A stretch of DNA of 64,000 nucleotides from Glandiceps talaboti (Eukaryota; Hemichordata; Enteropneusta; Spengelidae), in assembly GCF_964340395.1 (NCBI RefSeq), contig NC_135555.1, forward strand, positions 4,724,501 through 4,788,500, given 5' to 3'. The notes beneath the pieces are model-generated. The model was not told the origin of the DNA. It did no database searches and saw only the letters and a program-made list of their open reading frames with translations. The translations under genes were made by a program, and so were the position numbers. Shown in pieces: positions 25,771-38,900 of the stretch. The first letter of the stretch is position 1; each line of letters begins with the position of its first letter.

Positions 25771-26423
25771 GTGTTCTCATTAAATACTACTCTGGCAATT
25801 TCAGTTTACTAAGCTACAGACACAAAATAAAACAATTGATATGACATATTGATACAAGCAATCTTTTATCCAGCTATGTTTTACCTCAGATGGTCTGAGG
25901 TTTTTCTGAAGATCTCTGCCTAAGTTCTGATGATGCCAGTGCTGTACTGATCCAGTGATAAGTGAAAGTGAATGAAACCAACACAGTTTATCTCATTTAT
26001 ATCTAAGTTTTTATGAAACACAGTGAAATCACAAGGTATCATTTCCCTTAAAACTGATACAGGGAAAGCAATCAAACTTTTGCAAGTTTGGTAAATTTAT
26101 CATTATCATAATTACTAAACAGAGAAAATCTTAAAGTTGAAAACACTCCTAGTTTTCCTTTCCTTGTAAGGTATTGGATGCAGAGAAATTTCAAAGATAT
26201 ACACAAAAAGCTAAAGACTAACAAACCACTGGAAGTGGAAACTAATGAATTGTCTGAAGAACTGCGTGAAGAGTTAGGATTGGTTGACATTGTGTGGCAC
26301 TGTGGTTGGGGACTGTCTGCTTTCAGGGCATGTCTTATGAGTTTCAGTAGACTATGTGAACAACACAGACAGGATATGGAAATACTTAGAGGTAGGGAGT
26401 ATGGTTTTATCAAGTCTTGTGTA

Positions 26424-26514
<91 letters not shown>

Positions 26515-29500
26515 TGCATGTGCATGTGCACGTGTGTGTTTTAGAATGAAAATAAATGAAACAAATTTGTAAATTCAGTGATGTGTTGTTGAGCTCTGTA
26601 GATCTTTAGAGAGTGACTCTAGGAGCAAATGATAATATTCTTATTCTGGTATACTTCAGCCAATCAGAAACCAAACTGAAAATTGTAATTTTGCAGATGA
26701 AATGGTACACCATCCATATCAGCACTACACTTCAGTACATGTATATACTGCCCTCATGTGGCAAACTATATACTAGGCTATTCAAGCTTCTTTAATTGCT
26801 CTCAATACTGTGGTCAGTAGTTACAATATTTTCCAGCAGTTAAAGTTTGAAGAAAATGAAATTTATTCAGTGTGTGGCCAATGTAATAATGAGAAATATT
26901 TTTATCAGTCATTTGTCATTATTTTTTTCTAGGTCGTTCACTTATATTCAGCTCAGGTACAGGTGTGAGTAGAAATGGAAGTATTGTACTCAGCAGTGGT
27001 GATGTACACCATCATTGGTTAATGGTAAGTTCAGCATAATCTTTGAAACACTTGCACTACAGTAATTATATACTGCAAAAGCTTCTGTCATTTGCTTTGT
27101 TTATCATTTCACTCTTTTCCCCAGTTCTTACATTCATGCAGATTCAATTCTGTGATTTTGCTCAGTTGTATGTTTCATTGTTAAAGTAACTGGATCACAA
27201 AATGAAAACCTTTTGAACTCAAAAGAAAGACAAGACAGTGAAATCTAATCTAATAGGTATCTAATACATCTGCTAATATACAGTGCAGTGTATGACATCA
27301 TTTTTTGGAACTGTCAAAGTAGTCTCAAGAGGGCGCTGTTGTGGTTGAACATTGGCGGGACTTGATTCACTAACCTGGTTTCGCACAGTGTACACTGACG
27401 GCTGACGGTTAATATGATACTTGCATACACACCCTTTGGTGATGCCCAAATAGCACAACTGATTTGTTTATAGCATTAGTAAATGGCAAATATGGTAATG
27501 AGAAGTTTCTAACAGAATCTGAATGTTTGTATATATTATAGATGAAAATGAATGCTCCCCCCATCCCTCCCATATCATGTGACAGTATACGCCAGTCATG
27601 ACTCTGGTGTAACTGACTGGGTCATGGGATGATCAATCAAGTTCATTCACTGCCTTGGGTTTAGAGATTCAAGAAAGACATTGGCACAATTTAAAAATAC
27701 CATTGTCTCATTGTTGGGCTGGTTTTAGTGTTTACCTTTATTGTCTATCTCATTTATTTTGATTTCAGCTTCTTGGATCTTTCTCTACATTTAATGCGAT
27801 TTTAGCCGAACTACCAAAACTTGAACAAGCTGTTTCATCTCAACTTGGAGATATACAAATTATCCGGCGAGAAAGTGAACGTATAATGTTGGCAGAAGAC
27901 TATCGTAATTTGTTATCACGATTACTGAGGTCAATAGTTGACTATTATAGACGGAAAAGACTTAGTGCAGAGGTGTCTGAATACAGTGATATGGATTATG
28001 GAGATGTTGGTGATGGCCCAGACAAGCCTCCAAGTGGAATGCTCAAGGATCTAGAAATGTTGGTGGAATGGTAGGTCTGAATTTATGAAAACAAATTTCA
28101 TTTGGATTTTGTAGGTGTTTTATATGGCATTTGATATACATAACCTGACAATGGGACTTTAGATGATACATGGATTCTAAAGAGTATTGTATGTATGGAG
28201 ATAGACTCTCTTACAGCCCTCGGAGCTTTGCTTTACTAAAATTAAAGCTAAACGAATTATTTTGTATGTACCGATGCCAGCTAATTAACCGTACTCGAAT
28301 ATCCTTGTACTGTGCACCCTCATCGACCATGATAGAGATAACCATTCGTTGACGTGTGACTGCGGCGCTCCGTGTTATTGTATCAAAAATAGAGAGCGTC
28401 GCAGTCACACGTCAACGAACAGATATCGCTAGGTGGTCGATGAGGGCGCACAGTACAAGGTTGTTCGAGTACGATCATGGAGCACGTTATGTAGATGGTA
28501 TCGGTACATACAAAATAATTCATTTAGCGTCAATTTTAGTAAAGCGAAGCTCTGAGGACTGTGAGAGAGTCTAGTATGGAGAATCCTTTTATGTTATCAA
28601 CAAAATGCTTTCAGAAATATCTGTGGGGTCAGACTCGACTAACATTATACTGTATTTCTGACTCCCATTACCCAATAATCGACTTTTATGAACTGTACTT
28701 TTCTTTCTATATGAGTAATATAATAAACTGTATAAATCTACATTGTAAATTTGTAATACAGGTTAAAAGTTATGCTTTGGAGATAGTACATTACTTATGG
28801 CAAAACAAGGAAAAAAGAAGTTCTATAAAGAGTCTGGAAAAGCTGAAAACAGGCAAATATATAGTCAGGGTTCAAAGGTCATAATGAAATAGTAATCATT
28901 AATTTATAGGGTTGAGGGTTTGGGAAATGTGAATTTGAGATAGGTGACAGACCAAATAGGTGTATCATATCTAAAGATTCAGATGCTATCCTAAAACTTT
29001 GTCCTCCACACAGTGATGCGGGTGATGTAAGGTTACTATCTAATGGTCAGTTTCATGTCCCTGCATCCTACCCACCTGTCTTACTACTGGAATATATGTT
29101 GTCAAGGCAACACAAAGCAAGACTTAACTGCACTGAATTTGCAAGGTAAGTTTCACAAGTTGATATGTAATTCCTTGTGTTCATGCACAATTTGTAGCCT
29201 TACCCTTCACCAGTTAGAGGTTACTGCAATGGATTCTGTCTTTATGCAACTTTTCATTGTCATATCTCTGTGACGTGCAATAGCCAGTTTTATTTTAGTC
29301 TAGAGGCTTTCCTTGGCTTTGATTTTCCTTCTACTTCTAGTGAAATGGATGTAATCTATAGAATATCTAGCTAGACCACATACTAACAAAGTTTCGTAAT
29401 CAACATAGCCTGTACTCTAGTAGTCTGGATGCCAACTGTGGTAACTGTGGTGTGAATGAAGGTATAAACCGTAATGATACTGTATAGGAACTAGACTGGT

Positions 29501-30345
29501 ATTCTAGACTAGAGGCTATATTTATTGTAAATTTTGTTAGCATGTGGTCTCAATAGATATTCTATAGATTGCATCCATTTCCCTAGACATGGGAAGGAGA
29601 ATCAAAGCCATAGATAGTCTCTAGACTAATATTATTGAAACTTGGTACAAAGATGACATTACATCATTAGTCATAGGTACATTTCTGTGTTTTGGTACCT
29701 TATTGAAGTTGGTTGATTGGATTAAAAAGAATGTGTGCATTTTATTCTATATGAATATTACAGACAAAGTTTAATGTAGAGATCTATAACATTGTCTGTA
29801 AAACAAATGTAATCAGAGGCAAGGATTGTTACAACACAGTGATTATTTTATTCCATCCTACTTACTAGCAGAAAAATTGAGGGATACAAAATGATGTTTG
29901 TAATATCCAATTAGTTGTAAATCAGTAAGTACTATGATTCATTGCCTATGGCTCAAATGAGTCAAACACAAGAATACCTTTAAGCATACAAGAAATGAAT
30001 CTACTGTATATAGCTTTGTCAGTACTAACTAAATTTACCTTCATGGCATTTCCAATCTGTGTAGTTCATATTTCCTCATTATTTGCCTTGGGTTACTCTC
30101 AATGTCACAGATACAAAGAGGAAATGAAAGTCATAATGAGATGTTGCCAGGAAGAACATGACTTGGCCAAACTAACCAAGGACAATGCTGTATCTACACA
30201 ACAGATGAGTGAGTGTTGTCAACGACTCATTGATAATCCATATGAATCTGGTGTAAGCCTACGAGGATTAAACATCAAAATATCCCAGTTTTATTCCTTG
30301 TCTGAGGATGGAGAGATTTGCATTCCATGGGACTGGAAAATGTGA
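24059..30345 (+). CDS. TCAIM: TCAIM (T-cell activation inhibitor, mitochondrial) homologue
   Basis: Eight coding exons with matching phases: 24059-24184, 24605-24746, 25278-25521, 26171-26391, 26933-27024, 27769-28070, 29014-29145, 30111-30345; 497 aa, against about 496 in human. Residues 1-20 (MFRLAVNVFGLRFLTTAEAS) are basic/hydroxylated without acids until E18, as expected for a mitochondrial presequence. ALRPFYFAVHPDFFGQHP (22-39) carries a J-domain-like HPD at 31-33. Later family blocks include WDPTYYYYTG, GDVHHHWL and the terminal EDGEICIPWDWKM. The protein belongs to the DUF4460/DUF4461 family; the mammalian protein is mitochondrial and dampens T-cell activation, so its role here must be older than T cells. 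For exon 4 the first in-frame acceptor is the TCTAG at 25273-25277; an earlier CAG at 25255 would give a stop. Confidence 0.95.
24480..24855 (+). repeat. ~40-bp direct repeats flanking TCAIM exon 3
   Basis: CACAAAGAAGCCAGCTGGTT...AGAGATTATGTC at 24480-24520 recurs with few changes at 24814-24855. The exon (24605-24746) lies between them. Confidence 0.75.
24902..25082. mobile_element. 181-bp MITE with 53-bp arms in TCAIM intron 3
   Basis: Starts ACAGAACCCTATG and ends with the inverse CATTGGGTTCTGT. Arms (24902-24954, 25030-25082) also share GGATATTTGCAT. A related end, ACAGAACCCTATTATGCAT, stands alone at 18975-18993. Confidence 0.75.
25718..25770. repeat. (CTTT)n microsatellite in TCAIM intron 4
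   Basis: About 13 tetranucleotide units. Confidence 0.95.
26426..26540. repeat. (TG)n microsatellite in TCAIM intron 5
   Basis: TG repeats with a few T/A/C interruptions, beginning 35 bp after the exon 5 donor. Confidence 0.95.
28202..28573. mobile_element. 372-bp near-palindromic MITE with TA duplication in TCAIM intron 7
   Basis: The left arm (28204-28370) and right arm (28394-28571) are inverse copies. The ends are GACTCTCTTACAGCCCTC on the left and, inverted, GACTCTCTCACAGTCCTC on the right. The 23-nt loop separates GACGTGTGACTGCGGCGCTC from GAGCGTCGCAGTCACACGTC. TA flanks both ends. High arm identity points to a recent insertion; no coding sequence. Confidence 0.88.
29296..29628. mobile_element. 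333-bp copy of the TAGTCTAGAGGC MITE family in TCAIM intron 8
   Basis: The left end TAGTCTAGAGGCTTTCCTTG is mirrored at the right by CAAAGCC...TCTCTAGACTA. The shared inner word AAATGGATG[TC]AATCTATAGA lies in both arms. The terminal TA on each side fits a TA target duplication. Confidence 0.8.
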
Positions 30346-30503
30346 AATTTGGTCTTCCTTTTAATGAAGGGTTAATTCATTTCTAGAAGGTTGGCTTGTG
30401 TAACAATATTCGGTTAACAAGTGAACGACTGATAACATATGACAGGGTGTGCATTTGTGTTTAAAAGTCTATCTTATTATTTACATGTGTAATTTTTTTT
30501 TAG

Positions 30504-32752
30504 AAGAGTCAGTTGCCTTCATTTGATAAATTTGATAGATGTTACAGCAGAAATGTGACACTGCAAAAGAAACCCATAAGAGAGATGTATCCACATTTAT
30601 CTGTTATTAGAGTATTACCACAGTCATTGTGTCCATGCCTCAAAGGGGTTGATGGGTACAATGAAGGCCAGTCTTTGAATGTGGTAAGATACATGACATG
30701 TATAACAGTCATTCTCATGTGACATGCAAATTCTTTATATATTTCATACAAATAGCAATATTTTTTCTCCTTACTCACAGTATTCCACATTGCTAATAAT
30801 TTTGATATTTCTGTCTCAAAAATTCATCTGGATAGTATATTACTTTTCAATGGTTGTAAAATAGAGTCTGTATACCAAAGTATAGTCTTTATTTTGAATA
30901 AAGTGACTTTACATAAAGCTTTCCAGTCAGACTGATAAACAAAATGTAAAAACTTAAGTTATTGACTGAAATAATGTAAACCCATGTTTGCTTTTGCTTA
31001 TTTCACCGAGGAAAGAAAAACTTTGAAAAAAAGTCATCAATGTGTCTTTTGTCGTGAATTACATTTATTGATTCATATTTTGTGTTATATGATGTTGTTG
31101 TTAACATTGTTGCCGTTTCTGATGAACTCATTATATAGTCATACGTCATACATAATCAACCAATCAGCACGCAGCCAGCCGATAAGGCAGACAATGAAAT
31201 CAAAATTTCTTGTGTGATGTAAGTTTCAGTTACAAGTTGGAGTGCGCGTGGATTCTTGTGTGATGTAAGTTTCACTTACAAGTTGGAGTGTGCGTGCATG
31301 TAAAGAACTGAGTTCCCAGTGTACTACTACTAGTACTACTTGCTTGTATTGCCATTTCTATTACTGCTATTTTCCGAACCCCTTTTCTATTGTGAGTCAT
31401 CCACATCTTTTGTGACCACTTTTTACTTAAATGTAATGCCTTGATAATGTACAAAATTTAGTCCACAGGAACTAGTTGCAGACCAAAAGCTCACAGAATT
31501 TGGTGAAAAAATGAACATTTAGTATTTGATAGGTTCCTATGACATTGCAATGACATTATTCTTTTGTTCTGTGCCAACTTTTTCTGCCATACAATTGTTT
31601 TCACACCTAGATTTTCATCATAATGCGTTTGAACACAGAAAGGTTTCCTCTATACATCAAAGATAGTTCACTACTGTTCACAATACTTGGGTTAAAACAA
31701 CAGTTTTTGGGGCCATAACCTTACAAAAGAAACATTTCTTTGACTGTATGCTTAACATGCAATAAATCATACATTATGATATTTTTCTGTGTGGTTCAAG
31801 CACTGAATCAGACACAAAATACAAAAATACAACTAAAAGTGGACCATGGTCAAAAAAAAGAAGAAGAGATTTACGGTTTGTTTTGAATTTACTGACTTTA
31901 GAAATGATGTGTGCAATGTTGTGTTGTTGGTATGAAATATGCTGCTTCTGGCCATGCATCCTTTTTTTTCTACTGAGAATTTTCAGATTTCCAACATACT
32001 GATTTAGGATAAGATTTGGTGATATGATACAACTAATTAGCATAAACCTAATGATGTTAGACTCCAAGTTTTGGATTTCATGGTCTTGGTTTATTACTGT
32101 CTTTACAGTGGAGCCATAAGGATTTAAGGCCAGACAACTGTTTTGTTCTCATCTAAATGTTAACCGTAACTCAATATTGCCTTTTCAAGTTACTGACTTT
32201 TGTTCTTATGTTTCAAAAACTACCAGACTATGAATCAAGATTGATTGCGTACTTTGTGATTTTTATTGGGTACTCAAAGATTGATATATACATCTTCTCT
32301 CCAAGCTTTGTATTTCAGGGATCCATCAGCAGAAAACAGTAAAACACAGTTATTGTCACTTGCTTAGTTGAAATATCAGGGACCCACTTCTTCATGAAAG
32401 GAAGCATTTGTTGATTTTTCTTGACAATTAAGTTTCCACCTTATGGTATATAAATTCTTCAAATTGTATTAATTTTTCATTTAGTTTAGAAAAATAATTT
32501 CCTTGCTAGCAAAATAGCAATATTTATCAGCAATTATTCCTCTAGACTGACAGATCAACCATTGTGGGAAACGCCACTCCAGAAAAGAAGGTACATGTAT
32601 GTTCATACACTTTGGATTCTGGAGAGTTATTTCATGATTTCACATCACATAAATTTCACTTGAATGCCAAGAAACACCAAATTGAAACTCTTTTTCACCT
32701 CAATTTTTCTTGCAATGGTATACTGTTGCCTCATGGGGCTTATCAGATATGA
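30504..32752 (+). CDS. possible 3' exons of an unrecognised secreted/luminal protein
   Basis: Two open segments fit as exons: 30504-30683 (60 codons; acceptor after a T9 tract, donor GTAAGA) and 32546-32752 (68 codons + TGA; acceptor TCTAG). Both are phase 0, so they join as ...NEGQSLNV|TDRSTIVGNATPEKK.... The 128 residues contain four N-glycosylation sequons (NVT, NVT, NAT, NFS) and seven cysteines, as expected for an extracellular or ER-luminal region, and end SCNGILLPHGAYQI. An AATAAA lies at 32842-32847. I do not recognise the family. No upstream exon was found between the TCAIM stop and 30504, so the start is missing or lies inside TCAIM. It could instead be TCAIM 3'UTR with chance open frames. 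Confidence 0.4.
30897..30902 (+). terminator. AATAAA poly(A) signal candidate downstream of TCAIM
   Basis: Canonical hexamer 552 nt after the TCAIM stop, the best-placed signal seen. It would include 30504-30683 in the 3'UTR if that segment is not an exon of another gene. Confidence 0.35.
31207..31297 (+). repeat. two tandem 46-bp units
   Basis: TTCTTGTGTGATGTAAGTTT...GAGTG[CT]GCGTG appears twice in a row (31207-31252, 31253-31297) with about three differences. Confidence 0.85.
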
Positions 32753-32939
32753 ATATGGATTAGATGAACATTGAATATTCATGACTCAAAGTGCTTATTT
32801 CCTTCAGATGAAAAATTAACATGAATATGCCTTGTTCATCTAATAAATACTGAAACAGTATATGTGTATAAATACATCAATTTTTTTTTTGTAAATTGTA
32901 AATATTTGAAAGAAAATATAAAGGATTGTTTACATTATT

Positions 32940-33215
32940 ATGGGTCTGAGTTTTTTGTGTTTACTCTGTGGTCTCAGTTTTTGTCTCTTTTTACTTGCTA
33001 TGGACTAAGTTACATGTGCTTTACTTATTTATTTACTTTGGACTGAGTTATGTGTGATTTACTCTGTGGTCTGAGTTTTGTCTCATTTACTTGCTGTGGT
33101 CTAAGTTATGTGTGTTTTACTTTGGACTGCTCAGTTTTGTATTTTTTACTCTGCTGCAGTCTGAGTTTTGTGTGTTTTACTTGCTGCAGTCTTAAGTTAT
33201 GCATGTTTTAGTCTG
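32940..33215 (+). repeat. degenerate tandem repeat (GTCTGAGTTTTGTGTGTTTTAC type)
   Basis: Phrases such as TGTGGTCTGAGTTTTGTCTC and CTTGCTGTGGTCTAAGTTAT recur every 30-40 bp with much drift. It lies between the putative gene at 30.5-32.8 kb and the zinc-finger gene; 33216-35219 shows nothing else supportable. Confidence 0.7.
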
Positions 33216-35159
33216 AGGACTATTACAATGAACTCTATGCATCAATCCTGGGGGGAAAAACACACACAAAAAGAAAAAAAAAATTAAAAATTAATAAGTT
33301 TTTATAAAACCACACATTTAAAAAAGAAGTATTTTTGTATGGCAAAATAGGCAAATATCTTAAGTTTGACCATTGCATTACTCTTGGACAAATAATGGAA
33401 TATACGCTCAGTTTCTATTTTGTATTGTCTTCAGAGTTCTAGCTATTTCAAAGTAACAAAATAAATAACCATTAGAAATGATCCATATACATTGTTTCAC
33501 AGTCGTTTGGTACAGAGAATATTTTCATATCACATTTGATGAAAGTTAAAATATAACAGTTTTTGATTAACCTTTCAATAGTCTAGATTTGGGTATTGTC
33601 AAAGCCGTTAGCAGTACACAGAATCCTATGCAATGTCATACACAAAATCAAAACCAGATACTGGTAAATGCATTTGGTGTGAAGTCACGCATTCTGATTT
33701 ATACCTGAAATGATGGGAAATCACCGATATTATATCATTTATATTGTGAATCACAGCCTTACATTGATAAAGTCTATTGTAAAACTGGGAATTCATGTCT
33801 AAAGGAAATGGTCAGTATATGCACCCCATAAATCAATGAGCTATTGTGAGAACAATTCACAGGTGGATGAATGAAAAGTCAATGTTCCTCTACTGTATCT
33901 ACTTGCTGGATCTGTACCTGCTGTATTTCTTTCTTATCCTGTCTACTTTCTTACAAGAAACTGTAAATGCAGTGTGGAATATTGCCTGAATTGAATTATT
34001 TGCTATAGTTGTATTAAATGGACTACTTTTTTTCTTCAATTCATTACATATATATATATATATGATTGAGGTGATTTGTGTGTGTGGATAGCATGTGTTG
34101 ATTGGTAAGACCCCAGTAGCCATGACAACAAAGCTATTTTATGGAGGATAGTTATATATACGAAGGATAGGACAGACATGCTGTAAATTTACAATTGATT
34201 TACACCCACACTTTTTTTTGTCTGAACAAGTTGTGAATCTTTGAAGGAAAAAGCAGTCAGGGAATATTGATTGAGTCTCATGTATCAATGACTCAGGTAT
34301 TTGTCAATTTAAAAACACATATTGCTTTTACTGTGGTAAGGTCGTGTGCTTTTTTCTGCTGCCTTGGCACATACAAGCTCCCCCCATGAGTTTATTATAG
34401 ATATAATTTGTTCTGAAAATATTGCATATACCTGTAAAGTCAAATTTTTGTATGCATTGTGATAGAAAATGGAGATAAAGCAGCAACAGTAAATTAGTAC
34501 TCAAATGCGGTCATGCTTTATGTACACCACAAAAAAGCAAGGACTTGCAGTTGACTGGAATTCTGAAATAATCAAACTGTTTTAGCATAAGAATCGGGTA
34601 GCTTTATACACCTCAGGTAAGTGATGAGAGTAATATTTTGAGTCTACATCAAAGTGTCAAGTATTTGGATTATTTAATTTGTAAAAATATTAATGCGATC
34701 GGCTTTGAGATTATCGGTATTACTTAAATCTGTTCATAGACATCTTTGTACCAAATGATTTTGGCTTTATATACAACAATAGTTGTTTTCGGGTTATTGC
34801 TTACGAACAAAAACTGCATTGGCTTTATAAAAACGGTGCACCCTTCAAAGTTCTTACATATCATTGCCACAAAATGCTATGAAAAAGACTTTTCAAAGTT
34901 ATATAGGGGAAAAGTATGAGATAAAACTGAAGAAATCTTTCGGTTCTATTTGAAATGCCAAGTGCGAGTCAATGATGCGCACTAAATTTATCAATAAAGT
35001 GCTCATAAATCAACCCAAAGTTTCAATTTCGACACGTCTCCATTTTATCTTCTTACTTCTTTTTTTTTGAAGGGTTACAAATAGTTCAGAAAATATTATA
35101 AGGTAATCTGTTATTGTTGCATTAGGCAAATAAAAGTTTAATTTGGGTATGGGTAAAGT

Positions 35160-35960
35160 TTCCTTGAGCAAAATTACCCATAATTCAGTGGTACTTCACG
35201 CGTCCTACAGAGAGACAACATGGCGGAAGAGTCGACTACGATTTTGACGAGCTCAGAAAATGTGAACGCACCTTTACAAGGGAACAAGACTGACGGCGCT
35301 CCTGAGGCTGATGATGAAGAGGTGAGTAAAACACAAGAACCCAGTGTAGAATTGAACGATTTGTATCAGTTATCAAGGGTGCAAAGAATGTTTTTAGGTC
35401 CAGTACATTACGGTATGCACGGATAAGCGCGGGGCTCATTTGCATACGCTCGTACATTATGATGATTATGGTTAGGACGGGAAACTGAACGGCGTCGCGG
35501 TTTTGCTGAACGTAAGTACAGCGTACCACCTTTCGATTTCATGTGACAATGTTAGTATTTCAAACCGTAGTTAATGATGATTGGCCACTCAATGACTTGA
35601 GTCGAGAAACTTTTTGAATTGTTTGTAAACATCAGTCGGAGAATTTCGAGTCTGAGATCAACAATGTCGAAACGTAAACCGTAAGGCGTAACGTATGCGA
35701 CGTGGTGGGTGTGATGGCCATTCGAGTCGAAACTTCGTTGATTGTTGTATCGAGTCGATGAAGTCGACAGTTTAATAGTACTAGCTATACTGCACATGAT
35801 TGTAAGCTTTCGTTCAATGTTACACATCCTGATTCGATTCAAAATCATGATATCTCTGCTTTTGAAAACAAAAGGGGAGGCAGGGTCGACACGCTGTACC
35901 ATGCCAGACGGGAGAGTCCACGAAAGGGTTATTCCGGAAGTACGGTGTTGGTATTGATGT
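35160..35960 (+). promoter_or_regulatory. CpG-richer promoter / first-exon region of the zinc-finger gene
   Basis: CpG is common here (ACGCGTCC, GACGGCGC, CGGCGTCGCG) compared with the depleted flanks. The start codon lies in ACAACATGGCGGAAGA, close to the YY1-type AANATGGCGGC motif often found at metazoan start sites. Extent is approximate. Confidence 0.5.
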
Positions 35961-38900
35961 GTGATATATGATAGTTTCCATACAGTGAGTGTAAGCTTTC
36001 ACCCACTTTGGACCCCAGAATAGTTTGACAAGTTCCAAGTGTGCATATTAACTACCGATGAAATCAAAAGGAATAAAATTATGTATCGTAAACCATCTAT
36101 TTATTAATAAAACCATTATGTGTGCGCTGTATCGGTGTTGTATTTTAAGCAATATTCATAGTTTATCCATGCGTCATAAATTATTTGTCATCGCACAAAT
36201 TTTTTAATTAGATAGATTCTAATTATTTGCATATCTGTGTAACAAATTTTTCGTAAGTTGTATGAATTTAAGTGAAGAAATGCGAAAACAGTATTAAGTC
36301 ATCAGATGTGTAGATCAATAAAAGCTGACTCGTATGATTTATAAAATTTAGTTAGGCTGTTGTAGATCTATCATAGATGATATACTTCTATACCTGTACC
36401 TTTACTGGAAATATTTGCAAATATCAATCATTTGTGGAAATAGGAAGATTTACGCCAGATGATGTTATTCACCGCTATCTCGTTTCACATGTTAACAGTT
36501 ATATATTTCTGACCAGTGTTGCTTTTTTATTTGCGAAATTTTTTAAAGACAACAATATAATTCTAATTGTGACGATGTGGCATTTGGCATTTGTGTTGTT
36601 ATATACCTTCATCTGCAATAGAGTGGCAGCCTGACAAGCCACCCTAACTGGCATTTTCCAATTGTGGTCAATATGCAAACTGAAATGTATATAGTCCTTC
36701 TCTCAGCTCCACAAGCTGTAGAACGTATCTGGGGCATGAACAGCTAGCATGATGTTATCGTTCAATTTGATTGGCTCATGCAAATTCAAGTGTCTACATA
36801 TATTCAAATTTGAAATACCTCCTGTCACATGACCTGACATGTGCTTGTTGTACATGTATGATAATGTTCCTGTCTGGCTGGCACAATTTAGGTTGCTTAC
36901 TTTCTTAACTGATATGTTAGCTGAACGAGTGAGCGAGTTGACACCCAGGCAGTCGGGTATAACTATGAAATAATTAAGATCTTGTCATGACTGCATTTCT
37001 TGCAAAATGTAACCGTGGTATATCACTAGATATATTTAATATTTGGTAAAAGCGTTGATATTTACAAGAAGTGCATGTGATATGGCAAAGCTTCATAAAA
37101 TGTCGCAGTCACTTGTTAAATGTCACATGCTTATTATTTTCAACGTATAATCTGAACTAAAAGTATGTTTGCTAGCGATATTGAACTAATTTGTGATTGA
37201 TCTCAAAAATGTATTCTCTCAAAGAATTACATTTCTGGCCAATAATGAGGTAGTGATGTGTCACTGACAACTACTCGCTTGTATTAATAGTACGATACAT
37301 TTATATTACGAAAAGTATGAAAATGTAAAAAATGCAATAATTTCATAATTCACAGAAAATATGTCACATTTTATTTCTAAAAAGATAGTAAAAGGTAACA
37401 CTGTGTGTTTCGTTATGTCAAATAGCGAAGGAAGATATACATGACTGACTCACAAGTTTGATATATGAGCTCAGCCAGTATCTCAAAATAACATACTGAA
37501 ATCTGTACCCATAGTTACACATGTACTGTGATGTAGTTAGTATTTTTTCAACAAAACACTGAACTAATCCAGATTTCAAATTCATTCTCATTCAAAGAAA
37601 ATCGGGTCAATAATGTTGACAAAGGTGTGACGGTGATGAATCAAGTTGCTATGGCAGTCATCAAGAAGCAAATTTTGCAAAATATGAGCATTTAGTGATT
37701 GCATGAGTTCAATTTGTATCAAAGTTCATGGAATGTGTTTATCGTTGCCTTTTTAGACGTACAAAATATTATGGCTTCAGTCGCTTGTACAGTTTATGCA
37801 TGTGTGTTTACACACTAAATATATATATAATATACTAGATATGTAGGTACCCATGTCGTATTTCATTTAAATATGAGTTTTGATGAAGTGAATTTTCCCG
37901 GCAGTTTTCTAGATTGATATGAAAAAGACCAGAAAAATAAAGAATACATTAAAATCGAAACGGTACTTCATCAAATCGTAGTATTCGCATTTAAAGTTTT
38001 TTTTTTAGCCAATAAAATCATATGGGGATTTGATCTCAAAAATATAAATTTAAAAATCCTTGTTGTAGCTGTTATGCATGTACCTCGTATTGGGCTCAAA
38101 TAATCATTTGTGTTTTGACAAGGAGAATTTTCCCACACTACTGGTTCAGTTTGCCTTGTAATCTCCTCGGTAGCAGTAGTGATCATTGAAATGTGGACAC
38201 ACCCCGCTGTGCCAGTTCCAACCAGTTTGCTCGGGGTTTGGCCAACAGAAAAAATTTTGTTGTTGCATGGACCTTTTCCATTCCTACTTCATCTATGAAA
38301 TTTTGCCATACGTAACAAAGAAGTTTTCATAAGGGTTTGTAAGCAAGTCAGTCTTTTCTGAAATTACAAAAATGCGTATTCAGTCAGTTTAATTTTATAT
38401 GCTACATGCATTAGAGGTGATTGACATTTCATCCAGAAAACAGATTGTAAGCGCTACAAGCATGTTTATCAGAATTCAATTTCGGTACAATGCCATACTC
38501 TTTTCAGTTATGTCCATCGGTAATACTTGCTGAAAAATTCTGACCTGTTGGCAATTATTGGTAATTGTCCTAGAGTAATGTTTGAAATAGAAGTAAATAA
38601 TTTTGCACACATATAAGCTAAGTTTTGAAATAGCAAGGTCAGTGACATGTCTGCAGCTTGTTGTCGAACCTTTAGCCTCCTACTGTATGCTAATTTTGTA
38701 GATTTCATCAATGCAGCTGCATCTTTTCTATCAACATCTACTCTTTGACTTCCCTCGATTTCAAATATTTTGTTGACAAAATGTATAAGTCAGCTTTGCT
38801 TTGTAATTTGATTAATATTAATACAAAATTCCAAAGTGTTCACCACCCACACCATATTTTTTTAAATCTGATTTTCTGTCCCAAATGTAATTTCGCTTTC

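Noticed and set aside
28762-28880. Exon-like open stretch after a good acceptor in TCAIM intron 7
   Set aside because: No suitable donor before the stop, and it would break the phase between exons 7 and 8, which fit each other directly.
35552-35902. 116-residue minus-strand frame
   Set aside because: Lies in the CpG-richer first-intron region, has no splice partners and no recognisable motif.
36377-36634. 85-residue plus-strand frame with hydrophobic segments
   Set aside because: Hydrophobic residues come from T-rich DNA; no splice structure or family resemblance.
36915-36965. tRNA-like or SINE head (GAACGAGTGAGCGAGTTG)
   Set aside because: No A/B box pair or cloverleaf could be formed.
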